Positions 24,421 through 34,806 of a stretch of 44,429 bases of DNA are shown piece by piece. The notes below the pieces were generated by a model that saw nothing but the letters and a program-made list of their open reading frames with translations, ran no database searches and was not told the origin of the DNA. The stretch is from Guyanagaster necrorhizus (lineage: Eukaryota > Basidiomycota > Agaricomycetes > Agaricales > Physalacriaceae). The translations under genes were made by a program, and so were the position numbers. The stretch lies in assembly GCF_019112545.1 (NCBI RefSeq), contig NW_025064936.1:184239-228667 (forward strand), in the 5' to 3' direction. The first letter of the stretch is position 1, and every line of letters begins with the position of its first letter.

Positions 24421-25095
24421 TGTCCATAGGCCTACTCTTTTGTTCTTCTATTCTGAATTCACTTACAGCATGTGATGTTTGACTTAAAGCAGATGATTGA
24501 AAATAAAAATACAGTCAGGCAGGAGGAGTGAGCGATCTTCAAGTGAGAGAGAGAAAAGCAGTGCATTCACTTAAGAAACTACATACCAATGCTCATGAAA
24601 AACATCTCAATGACTTCTGGATGTCAGCTACCTGATCAAACAGAAACAAAACAGCACACATTATATAATACCCTACTTGAAACACAATCATTAAGCATGC
24701 TGGTACTGGGAAAATTGAATCTGAAGCCAGCTATTGATGTATCAGGAGAAGGTTACAGGATGAAATCCTAGCAGCAGTTACATATCAACTTGGACTTGGA
24801 TTCTACTGGCAAACAAGCCTCTTGGAAACCACAGATACTGACATTTTCCTTCAGAAAGTCAGATCAGTTAGTAGGTCAATTTCAAAAAAAGTGAGATGAA
24901 AAAGTCTGTATATGGTGCCTGTCTTCATAGTTGTACCCAAACACAGCAGTTTCATTAAACCCTTGAGGGGAGATAGTGTCTCTGCCAGAAAAAGGGAAAC
25001 AAAAAACCAACACATCATAATGGTGTTTCTAGCATTTGAACATAGGGAATTGAACCCTGCCTTAGCCAGCTGGTGAATTACACCAAAGAATATTC
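24420..25095 (+). repeat. Repeat family X, copy 2 (CpG-poor)
   Basis: Diverged direct copy of 21590-22510. It includes the B-box-like GGAATTGAACC at 25046-25056 (minus strand), where the family CG reads TG. A further box of the same sequence lies at 25445-25455. Confidence 0.7.
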
Positions 25096-25739
25096 AAAAA
25101 AAGTGTGGTTGACTGAGCCAGAGGGCAAGATTTTTTGGTGTTGGCTTTGGCTCCTGAATTTGCTTTCATTGTACAGAAATGGGGTTCAACTGCCAAATAA
25201 TGACATATTTATAGAGCACTTTGAGCATAGTGAGAATTTTTTGAAGAGTCCTCACCCATTGACTGATTTTCAGCCATGTTTATTATACACCCACCCTCCT
25301 TCCAAACAATCATCAATCCTTTATGGTCCATCCACATGTTAGATCTGAAACATGCTTTCATCTATAATTCACAACACCAGAAATTAGAATGTGAAAAATG
25401 AAAACAAGTGTGCTTATGAAGAAGGATTCCGATTTGGAGTAGGGGGAATTGAACCCCAAGCTGGTGGTCATCATAGCAGCAATACTGGATATGTGAAAGG
25501 GCCATCAGACTAGGTCCTGGTCCTGAGTGTGAGTGCTGATGTTGCTGGATCCTGTACAGTCTATAGAGAGAAGCAGTTATGCTGATTGGACAACTAACAA
25601 GCCATAATAAGGAAGCTCCGAGCTCGTAACTAAATAATCAGTCATTCCGCATGTCAGCAAGCAGTTCACGACATTGCCAAAAGAAGTCCCAATATTCATG
25701 GGAGGGGGGATCCTGAGTGAGGCTGGCACACTCAGGAAA

Positions 25740-26440
25740 ATGAGACAACGTTTAATGGAATGGTACAACCAAAACTCGTACTTTCTCTTCTTTTTTCCCG
25801 CTTATGTCTTGGCTTAGGTCGAGTGACTGCCTATTTATGTGCTTGTATCCGAAACTAACCTGTTTGTACATCGGAAGTATCTCCCCCCTCCTACATGAAA
25901 ACAAAATGCCCCGTATATCATCCAAAACGAATGGCATGCTAGCAAATCTTGGAAGGCAACTCTCAAGGAATCGAACCTCGAACGTCGGATTACCGCCGGT
26001 ACACTATCCAGCTTCCAGTCCCTGTGTGTTTTTTTCATCGATTCTGGGCGTACCACTGCATTGTATGAGGGGATCCACAGTTGAAGTAAAATATCACACC
26101 AGATCTCCATATAAGCAAACGGACTACTTGCTAACCAAATCTCAGGGGTGAATTAAATTAAAAAGACTTTGTGAACGAAAGATGGACAGTATTCGGATAT
26201 AGGGACTCGAAACCTAAGGTGACCGTATAGCCATATCCGCGTGTATGTCATCCATTAGACGTGAGGATTGGAGAGGACATCTCACTTTTTCGAATGATAG
26301 GTCTCATCATCCCCACAGCATTTCGAACCGTTTGCCGACAGTCAACAAAACAAAAAAAGAGCGTCTTCTCGACCAAAGATACGGAAAACGACATGAGGAA
26401 TTTAACTCTCACGTACACGCTAAACACTTTGCTCTTGCGA
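25740..26440 (+). repeat. Repeat family Y, copy 2 (CpG retained)
   Basis: CpG-rich counterpart of 23610-24420. It contains an intact tRNA-type B box on the minus strand (GGTTCGATTCC, 25977-25987), preceded by an A-box-like TGGATAGTGTACCGG, and a variant box at 26203-26214. No ORF of note. Confidence 0.6.
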
Positions 26441-27671
26441 TTCCGACAAGCAGGACTGCTTAAGGCATGGGGTGGAAGTTTGAACCACAGTGATGAAGAA
26501 GCAGTGTCTAATAATCAATCACGTTCGCGTCCTAATGCCCAATGCCGATATACTTTAGAGCCTGTATATTGGTAATTCCCACCTGTGACAGAGAACAAAG
26601 AATACAGAGTTCGAGCTCCAACGACGTGGGTTATTCCTTTCATAGCAGGCCTTGGGACTTTGGTACACCGAGCATTCGAAAAATTCAACCTGCACGAGCC
26701 GAGCCAATCCCCATCTTCCTTTTCCTTGGTGCTAACCCAAACGATCCAGGGTGCTATAACAAAAAAAAATGGAACCACCTCGCTCACCTGGGGAGTCTCG
26801 AGCTCGGTTTCACTAACTAAAATAACTCAAGTCATTCGAAAGCATTGACCTAATGTAAAAGAAACCCGAAATTAGGCACCCACCGTCGATGAGTTCACCA
26901 TTTCGGCAAGAAAACGGCCTCCCCCCTCAAAATTGTGGCACAAGTACGTCAACCGGAATCTCATGTGAATAATTAAAACATATACGTTCCATAAGGACAT
27001 AGAGAATCGAACCCCTCCGCAACCGAACGAATAGCACACCCACTTAGCCCATATCCATATGTAAGAAATCAATGTGACGGCTGTCGGATAAGATTGAAAC
27101 CTCGCGTTCTCGGGGACCTCTACCGACCGAGGACAAAAACGATGCGTAGACTTCTATATCGTTGCGTCCGGACCTCAGAGCGTGGTTCGGTTCGGGGGGG
27201 AAGGGGGAAGGTAACTGTAATGAAACGACAGACACATGTACAAGAAGAGAAAAAGAACCCCGCAAAAATCATCACACCGTCCGCTTCCCGTGAAGACCAT
27301 CGCAGCGGAATGGCACTGAGGAGAGAGAAATCGAGCTGGTCATATGAAGATCTAAGTTAGGGCCAGGTAATACAAAGCAGAAAGAGCGGACGAATTACAC
27401 ACCAGCGAGATGCAATATTGCCATTGATCTTTTCCACGACATCTGGCCCGCTCCAGTCTTCCCGAACTGCGAACGAACGCGATGCTGGTGGCCTTGGCGT
27501 GGTCGAGAGACACATAGCAGTGGTCGACAGAAACTGTGATGCATGTGACCAGCGCCCTTTCGATGACCGCCCTAGGTCTGAAGGCAGACGTCAAGTGAGG
27601 AACATCACATTGGCAATCAAGGAATCGTGATAGCATTCGCCTTACGCATCACGAAACAAACACCCAAAGGT
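26441..27671. other. Intergenic, with one tRNA-promoter-like module
   Basis: No supported protein gene. On the minus strand an A-box match (TGGGCTAAGTGG, 27040-27051) is followed 26 bp later by a B-box match (GGTTCGATTCT, 27003-27013). The sequence between does not form a normal anticodon arm, so this is not a tRNA gene but could be a tRNA-derived SINE head. The minus frame 27352-27636 shows no motif. Confidence 0.45.
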
Positions 27672-29283
27672 CTAAGGTCCCACGCGCCACACTTCCAAAC
27701 CCACACACTCAAACGGCACAGCCCCTCCAGCCCGCGTCCTCCCCGGCGAACACAACACCTCATTTCCAAACGTCAAACACTTCGCCGACGAGCCCTCCAA
27801 CAAACTCTTCTCAATATACAGCCCATATGACCCATCCCCACCTCCAAAGCTCAGAGATTCCCGCTCAGAAAGGGCGATGTAGTCGTTCCTCCCTGTAGTC
27901 TTGTAGACTGAAAGCTTGCCATTGACGTAGCGCCATAGGAATCTATAAACTTATGAACATGAATTGAGTTGAAGTATGAAAAGAAACAACTTACGACTCT
28001 CCGGTACCGTAGTATCCCTTACCGCTGCTCTTGCGTATCCCGTCCCCGATAAATGCCCCAAATATAGTCTCTCCCTCATCCTTGACGACGATCAGCACGC
28101 CAGTCGGCTTGGACTGCTCAGAACGCGAATAGAGCGTGTTGAGCGATATGCCATGCTGATCCAAGGAATAGAGCAAGGTCCACGAACGAGAGAGCCGAGA
28201 GAGGGCGGGGAGTTGAGGGCGGATCTGGACCGCAGTCAGCCTGTGATCGTCGAAGAGAAACGACGCACTCACCATAGTCGCTAGTGTTATATCCAACACG
28301 CACACTGTACCCTCCCTTCTCCCTTTCAATTCTACATCTCCCATCTTCTTCTCGATGAGCCCGCCAATAGGAACGGATGCAGCTCGGTCGTGACTATTTA
28401 TTTTACTCTCCAGCTCCTTCTCCAGCTGCATCGAGAATCCCTTGTCCCAAGCGTATTCCTCGCCACGAAACCCCGGCGCGCCACTAGGAGGTATATACAC
28501 CACAGACGACGTCTCTGACGCGCTACCGTGAGGTGCGAAGGGTGTGTCATGCGAGATTTCGACGGGAACCACAGAATGTGGACGCTGAGGCTCTACATGG
28601 TGATCAAACAGAGAGTCCAGAGTGGCACGCGCAGATGGTGAGGGTGGTGAACGGGGCGGGAGAAACGTGTCCAACCATCGGGACGGGAGGGTCTCAGAGT
28701 GGGCGACGGGTGTTGAGACCGATGACGTAGACGCCACTGGCGGGGCCGGTGTCGCAGCAGAGAGGGTCGATGCACGCGAGGGCGGGGAATAGTGGTGTCG
28801 AGATGATAGTGCAGTAGATACCAGCGACGGCAGCACACTCGACGTTTTGGCTCTGAAAAAGTCGTCGTCCAGATCCAGATACAGATCCACCTCCGCAGGC
28901 GGCTCCTTGTCCCGAAACAGAGGCTCATCCTGTATTAGCCCATCCAACACCTCGCGCCTATTCCTCTCCTGCGCGCGCGCCGCCTCTTCGAAGAATATGC
29001 GACTGGTACTGGGCTCTACATCCACAGGCGAGAACGGCTCAGCTGCTAGCGGGTCCTGCGACGGAGGGACAGACACAAAGGTGCCAAATTCCCCGTCCGG
29101 AGAGCGGGGTGACTCCAACGTGGGGTGTATTAGTGGCGGGGAATTCGTGGGAGAGGCGCGAGGTGTGGGCGGGGAGAATAGCGTGGCGAATCGGTCGATG
29201 CACTCTTCGGCGTGCTTTATTGGAGAAGACCGTCGCTCTGGGTGCGTTATGTCGCCGCATATCGAGTCCAATGACGATGCCAT
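27672..29283 (-). CDS. TLDc domain protein, Oxr1-like
   Basis: Two exons, 29283-27995 and 27942-27672, join in phase across a 52-nt GT-AG intron to give 519 residues. The first ~270 residues are disordered and rich in Pro, Ser and acidic residues. The C-terminal ~190 residues form a TLDc domain: LPALSRLSRSWTLLYSLDQHG, then GVLIVVKDEGETIFGAFIG, GYYGTGESFLWRY across the splice, GGGDGSYGLYIE, CLTFGNE and the end ECVGLEVW. TLDc proteins of the Oxr1 group protect against oxidative stress and bind the vacuolar proton ATPase in yeast and animals. That role is transferred by family only. The first five upstream codons start with TTG, so I chose the ATG at 29283. The neighbours are unrelated. Confidence 0.92.
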
Positions 29284-30095
29284 CACGGTTCCAGGCAACC
29301 TGCAATACTCTTAACAGGCGCTCCTGCACGAGCCAGAAGTGAACGCACCTTTTATCTGTTCAATCAATACACACTCTTCGGTCGCGTAGCTTCACTGTCG
29401 ATCTTACCCTACTCGTAAATCTTTTTCCTGAAAGAGAAGACAGGATCCTTGGAATGGATGCACCTGCCCACGAAATGACAAGAATGGAAGCCTGCCGTAG
29501 GAATGAATCAGCAGTCAATCTCGTTCAAAGAGCAAAAACAGCTCACCAGGTTTCGTTAGTTTGCAGACCTTAGTTCAGACACGCCTATAGTCAGGGCCGT
29601 TCGTGATATTTCGTAGTAGAGTCGTCGTGGTCAAAAGTCAAGATGGTAGTAATGGTTGCTGTATACTCCTGTTTGCCTGATCGCCACAAGAATTCCGGAT
29701 CTCGGGCCGCCCGCTTTGGAATTCTCGCCAATGCCATCACAAGTTTTCCGGTTTCCCAAACTCAGAAACTTTTATTTTATGATCCACCAGGACCGAAAAC
29801 CACCATTCCCTGGGCCCTGTTCCTCTTTTTACCTTCCGTTAATTCTGCGGATATCCCTTTCTATGTTTTTTCCTTGACCCCACCCGAACGACAACGTCGG
29901 TCCGATAATTTTCCTGCTTTATCCTCCTCTCAGATCGCCAAAAAACCAAGTTCTGTACTCAATGCTTTATCTATCCGTACTGAACTAGATTGTGCTCTCC
30001 GTTATATGTCGTGAAGACATCCACACTTGGGGCCCAGAGGACTCCATTGTTCTACACAAAAATCCATAACCCACAGAGATGGAATCTTTCGCAGA
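29284..30095. other. Upstream of the TLDc gene, no supported gene
   Basis: This presumably holds the promoter and 5' leader of the TLDc gene. The plus frame 29643-30014 (123 codons) shows no motif and no family resemblance I recognise, so I do not call it a gene. Confidence 0.4.
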
Positions 30096-30500
30096 CTATA
30101 CCGACCAGTGAATGTATTGAAGAAACTCCGCGCCGACCACCTCAACTTCTAAGGGCGGATCTTTATCCCCTACGGCTTGCTGCGCTCTCGCTAGCTCAGT
30201 GATCATTGATAGGTATAGCAATGCCTTACTACGGCATAGACCCATCTTGTACTCCGCCCGACCACACAAACGCCATCTGCTCCCGTTCCCAATCCAAATA
30301 CCCGTCTCACTGATCTCGAAAGTGCCCGTGGTTTGCCCAACGAATAAATCACGACTAGGGCAAGAGTCATCGCGTTCAAGTACAGGCGCCATTCTAGGCC
30401 AGATATGAAGAGATCTGCTTTTCTCATTTGATGAAATGCCAAATGGAGTGACAGCCGATGACGTTGAAATGCAGAGCGCTAAACGAAACGACGCATACAC
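30096..30500 (-). CDS. Possible small hypothetical protein or terminal exon
   Basis: An open frame of 134 codons starts at ATG 30500 and ends at a stop at 30096. The C-terminal half (ALLYLSMITELARAQQAVG) could form a helix. I do not recognise the family. An overlapping minus frame (30203-30442) is hydrophobic, and the choice between them is not decided by the sequence. It may be chance. Confidence 0.2.
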   Translation of the reverse strand: MYASFRLALCISTSSAVTPFGISSNEKSRSLHIWPRMAPVLERDDSCPSRDLFVGQTTGTFEISETGIWIGNGSRWRLCGRAEYKMGLCRSKALLYLSMITELARAQQAVGDKDPPLEVEVVGAEFLQYIHWSV

Positions 30501-30839
30501 TTTACCACGCTAACTCTCGTATTCATAACACCACGCGTAAAAATCCAATAAGAAATCTTAAATAAATCCTCTTTGTATTCCAGGCTCGCATGACCCCGAA
30601 TCGCATCAGAATTTACATTTTGCGACACCACTGTTTCGCAAAATAATCCCCATGGATACAATACAGAATACAAGCAGAAACGCCGCTGCAGAGAACGAAA
30701 AAAAAAAAAAAAACCCATGACAAGTCCTGTTCACAACCACAACCATACTATCCGAGAACAACTCCCAAAAAGACCCACAAGCAGCGCAACGAACCTCCCC
30801 ACAACCTGTTCCCCAGCGTCATTAGGTAAGAACGAAAAA
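30501..30839. other. Short intergenic stretch with poly-A run
   Basis: A run of about 16 A lies at 30699-30714. No gene is seen. Confidence 0.4.
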
Positions 30840-31040
30840 AACACTTACAACGCTCGTTACCCAGGAATGACTGCTTCCAGCGTGACGAGCAGCTGGCTAA
30901 GCGTTACGCCGATAACAGTCCCGAGGTCGTGAATCCTTGTGTCGTAGCACTGATATTATACCACGGTTCGTTAGCCATGACAATGAGTGCGTGGGCGTGT
31001 ATACCAGCAGGGAGCGCGGCATTATCACCGCCTGAAAATC
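30840..31040 (-). pseudogene. Relic of a hydrophobic protein, copy 1
   Basis: On the minus strand this reads AALPAGIHAHALIVMANEPW, then ISATTQGFTTSGL, a frame break, then GVTLSQLLVTLEAV before a GTAACG donor-like site. A parallel version lies at 33990-34260. Together they suggest a protein with a Gly/Leu/Thr-rich hydrophobic stretch. I do not recognise the family. Frame breaks in both argue for pseudogenes. Confidence 0.45.
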
Positions 31041-31659
31041 GCTTTACTCTAGGCTCAAGTGACCGTAACGTTTGTCCCTTAAATATTGGTCTCTTCTCCC
31101 TCTGCCTGTGAGTTATTGACAAAACATATGAGGACGAGGGAAAGGGCCTACCAAAAAAAAAAAGTCTACAAATCCAATGGCAGGACTACTTGGTTGTGTG
31201 GGCGCAAATCACAGGTTGATTTCAAATTCCCCCCTCCCCCGGGGATGATTATCCAGGTCCCTCCATAATCTGTTCAAGGGAACACCAGCAATACCTAGAT
31301 GTGTCGCATCGCTTTTGGTCACTACTGCTGAAGAGCAGCCCATCCTTTTTCCCGCGAAGGACTGACTCCCGGAATATTCAGTTATTCTCTGACAAGAAAA
31401 CTGCATGCGTTAACAGAGATCACCTGACCGCCCTATTCACATATCTTCCTTTACGGATTTTGCCGTAGGCCGTATCCTCTCAGTATATGACTAGCCATTG
31501 GTTTCAAGGTGTGTCTTACAATCGAATTACTGGGAAATGGCATCACTGCGATCGCAATCGTCATTAAACTGCCTCACCTTAGTAAAAGAGCAACGTCTCT
31601 GCCAGAGCAGTTGGTATACAGTGTGTTGAGATCTTATATGACCTAGTCAATGCTAAACT

Positions 31660-33126
31660 TCACTGCACAGGCTGCGGATAACTCTTACAATGGTCCTCTG
31701 TGGACTTTGCTCGATTCACTTTTAGCTCAGCTGGTACGCTCAGGACTTCGGACAGCGGATACATGCAGATCTCGCTGCCTCCACTCACAACCCAGAATAT
31801 TTTCCCGCTAACAAAATGTTCCAGTTGGCCGTTATCGAGCCACAGTTCCATGGGGTCAGCCCCCTATTAAGATAACCGAAACGGACAGTGTATTAATGTA
31901 TGCATAAGTCTTTCAGCCTTCTCGCTGTTGTGTATAGATACTTCGAGACTGGAAAAGACGTCGCACGATGATGACCAAGTTCTAGCGCGGTTTCTGTAGT
32001 CTCTCATAGCATATTGACATATTCTTATCGTGAAATCTCCCAGCCTTCCATTCTCTTCGCCTCCTGTACGACCTTGGGGCCATGAAGACCGCGTGCACAT
32101 CTCATGTGGATAACCATCCCGAGATCATCATGAGCCGCAACCATAGCAGCATCAGGCTAACCTCCTGATATGCTGCTGTACCACAATTGTTTGTCCAAAG
32201 CTCATCTTCAAAAGGTCTTTCGAGTAGCTGAGATGTCCATATGATGTTGATGCGTGTATGGATGTGGTATATTGTCACTTGGAGCGTATTCCTTGGACCC
32301 AAACAAGCACTGGATTGGGTTTTTTTGGCACGCCGAGGTTTTTAGTAAGGTAATTTAATTTTCCATCAATACCGCATCCCCGCAGGTGGTTACATCCATA
32401 CACATCAATCCCTATATGAACGGCCCAAATCACGAGGTGTCGATGTGGCGTGCAGTTAGGGACTGAAACCGTCGATGATCAACTTGATATCGATCACTCA
32501 AAATGAATATGCACCTGTTCGTCATTGAGGGAACTCTGCAGCTGCAAGGTAGAAGCACGAAGACGTAGCTGGTACAATGTGTCAAGATCTTTCAGTGCCG
32601 CTGTAGTTTTCGCATCTCTTTTTGCAAAAGCCCTGGCTTTCGTCTCTGCGAAGACTTCCACAGAGTCGATATCTCCCGTCATTCCATATTCATTTGCTAG
32701 CTGTGCCTCTAGCCGTTCAAGGGGGAGAATATTTCTTGCCAGTTCTTCAACTTCATCCGTAGGAACTGGCTAGATGGAAATTAATAATAATCGAGGGCCC
32801 GAGACGAAGAATCAGTATGCACCTCAGCTCTATGTTCAATTGACGGATGTTGTGTTGCCATCTGTTGGCTTTGATGACCCTAGAGAATAAGTTGTTAGTG
32901 GTGCACATAGGAGAGGAAAAAGATAATCTGTTATGGTACGTACACTATACAGAATTTCACCCAGTTTATTCTTGACCGCAAAGCAAATTGCTTTCAGTAG
33001 AATTAACGGCTGCATAATTGACAAATTGGTTCGAGTGATTGAGTTCCCGTTACCACCAAGGCTTATAAACGACGGCACTGTAGTCTTGGTGGGAATTGTG
33101 ATGGCCGTGCTCGTGTTGCTAGTCAT
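31660..33126 (-). CDS. Probable multi-exon gene of unknown function
   Basis: Three exons join in phase: 33126-32944 (61 codons from ATG), 32879-32823 (19) and 32769-32515 (85), with 64- and 53-nt GT-AG introns. The third exon is helical and charged (LPLERLEAQLANEYG, FAETKARAFAKRDAK, LKDLDTLYQLRLRA), possibly a coiled coil. The protein either ends at a stop at 32494-32496, shortly after the exon, or continues through further open segments (about 32302-32168, 32100-31867 and 31851-31660, the last with GKIFWVVSGGSEICMYPLSE). The downstream exon joins are uncertain. I do not recognise the family. Related relics lie on both sides. Confidence 0.45.
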
Positions 33127-33985
33127 GTTTATGAGTCAAAGTCTCTTCACCTAGTGAAACGGTGTCAGTAACGTTGGAGAATAACAACGAGGTAGTTTGA
33201 TCTATCTCTGTGTTAAGTATGTGCAAGTTAACCGCCAGTAAACAGCTCCACTCCGGCTCCAAAGCCGTGCGTCAATACAACTGCGGTGGAAACTGCTGTA
33301 GCGCTGTACTGAATGGATGCGCTCGAAGTATATATGAACACTTCTACACTGATATGAGGGCACATAAGGGGCTTCAAGTGCTTTGAATCAATAGTTAATA
33401 AGTGAAAGGACCGCAAATGATACATATGCAGTTATTAGAAGCTTTATACATTCGGTCTTTAAAGAATCCATTGCACAGCGGCGTACAGGCATAGCCTCGG
33501 GTCAGTTGTGATATCGCACAGCTGTGGACACATGCATAGAAAGCTCTATTATCAGAAAATGGCGAGTTCCGAATGCTATCCAGAATTATTTTGTTACCAT
33601 TGTGAATCGAACTAGCGGAAATGTGCTTCTGCGTTTCAGCTTGTTATATATATGATTGTATTGGAGCCCGATTAGGTGGTTCCACTCGGCGTAGGAGATA
33701 TAGTAGAAATAGACCGAAATGGACCGGAGTCGAAGTGTATTGTGTGATGTTAAATGAGTTAATTGCGCAATTCTTCAAAGCTGTACAATGTCCCAGATAA
33801 GCAGGGTGATGTTCGCAGCTGATTTTTTTTCAGCCGGGCCCGATGAATAAAACTACTTCCTTTCTTTTTTGCTTCCTTCCGCGCATAAGATCCTATCAAG
33901 TTGTTGAGACAGCTTTTAAAATTGTGTATAATTAACCTCTGTTAAGTACGAGACGTTTGAGTTATTCTTAGAGGCAGGGCATCAA
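33127..33985. other. Intergenic, no gene seen
   Basis: Only short frames without motifs. It is likely to include the upstream region of the minus-strand gene starting at 33126. Confidence 0.4.
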
Positions 33986-33989
33986 ACTA

Positions 33990-34430
33990 TGATATACAGA
34001 TGTTGAATCGGAAGAATAAACAAAAACACACGTGCAATGCCACAGCGGCCGAAAGTAACCCAGAAACGACAGCCTCGAGCGTGACGAGCAGCTGGCTCAG
34101 CGCTACGCTGATAACTGTTAGGAGACTGCCCAGGCCTAGTCCCAAGGTCGTAAGACCTTGCGTGGTGGTATTAATATCTACCATGGTTCGTTAGCACGAA
34201 TGTCACGACATGGGTGCATGGGAGTGCATGCTGTCATGATACCAGCAGCGAGCGCTGCGATATCGTCCTTGTTACCCCTCTCGACCGCAAGACATCCAGC
34301 TTTGATGGAAACAATAGAAGACATGGCGGTGTCAACGGCTGAGACGACCTAGTTGAGGAGGGGAGAGACGGAGGTTTCCGTGGTAGTCTTGTTCGCAACG
34401 AAGAGGAGCATCTAGGTGGATTCTTTGAGG
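33990..34430 (-). pseudogene. Relic of a hydrophobic protein, copy 2
   Basis: The minus strand reads, in broken frames, MLLFVANKTTTETSVSPLL, a stop, VVSAVDTAMSSIVSIKAG, then DIAALAAGI, then INTTTQGLTTLGLGLGSLL and TVISVALSQLLVTLEAVVSG. The last part matches copy 1 at 30840-31040, including nearly identical DNA (GCGTGACGAGCAGCTGGCT). The family is unknown to me. Stops and frame changes support a pseudogene. Confidence 0.45.
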
Positions 34431-34806
34431 CTGCAAAAACAAGATGGCTTAACTGATTTAAGGAAGGATGGCACGCGGTAAATCCGAATAGAACCCATTA
34501 TATGCTGTACAGCAGTGAGGGCTGATAGATACAGTGCGATGGCATGTAAATACATGGACTTGGTATAGGCCAAAGTATCTGGCCTGGCGTTCGCAGGTCT
34601 TTCTTTTCCTCTGGTTAGTTAACGGCCAGAGGCTACTTGAAATGCGAAAGGTAAACCAATAAAGGCACCATATTGTGGAGGAGGATTGCCAAATACGGTT
34701 TAATTCATGTGAGAGTGGAAGACTCGTACTTTGAAATTGAACAATGCAGCGTGACATACAAAAGCATGGCAGGAGGGGAGCGTGCATCCGACATCAGGTT
34801 TGTGAC
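34431..34806. other. Left flank of the long inverted repeat
   Basis: No supported gene. Whether the inverted repeat continues into this stretch cannot be tested, because its partner would lie beyond the window end. Confidence 0.5.

Larger units (their letters stand above)
21560..25430. other. CpG-depleted repeat block 2
   Basis: Only about five CG dinucleotides were noticed in 3.9 kb (for example 21664, 21931, 24530). CpG is frequent immediately on both sides. The block holds diverged duplications (see the repeat entries) and no reading frame above about 90 codons. It looks like decayed mobile DNA, but no recognisable transposon protein remains. Confidence 0.8.

Noticed and set aside
28847..29314. 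Plus-strand frame of 155 codons
   Set aside because: Antisense shadow of the TLDc gene's Ser/Pro-rich first exon.
30699..30714. Poly-A run as the tail of a LINE or SINE
   Set aside because: No body with coding potential, polymerase III boxes or target duplication was found next to it.
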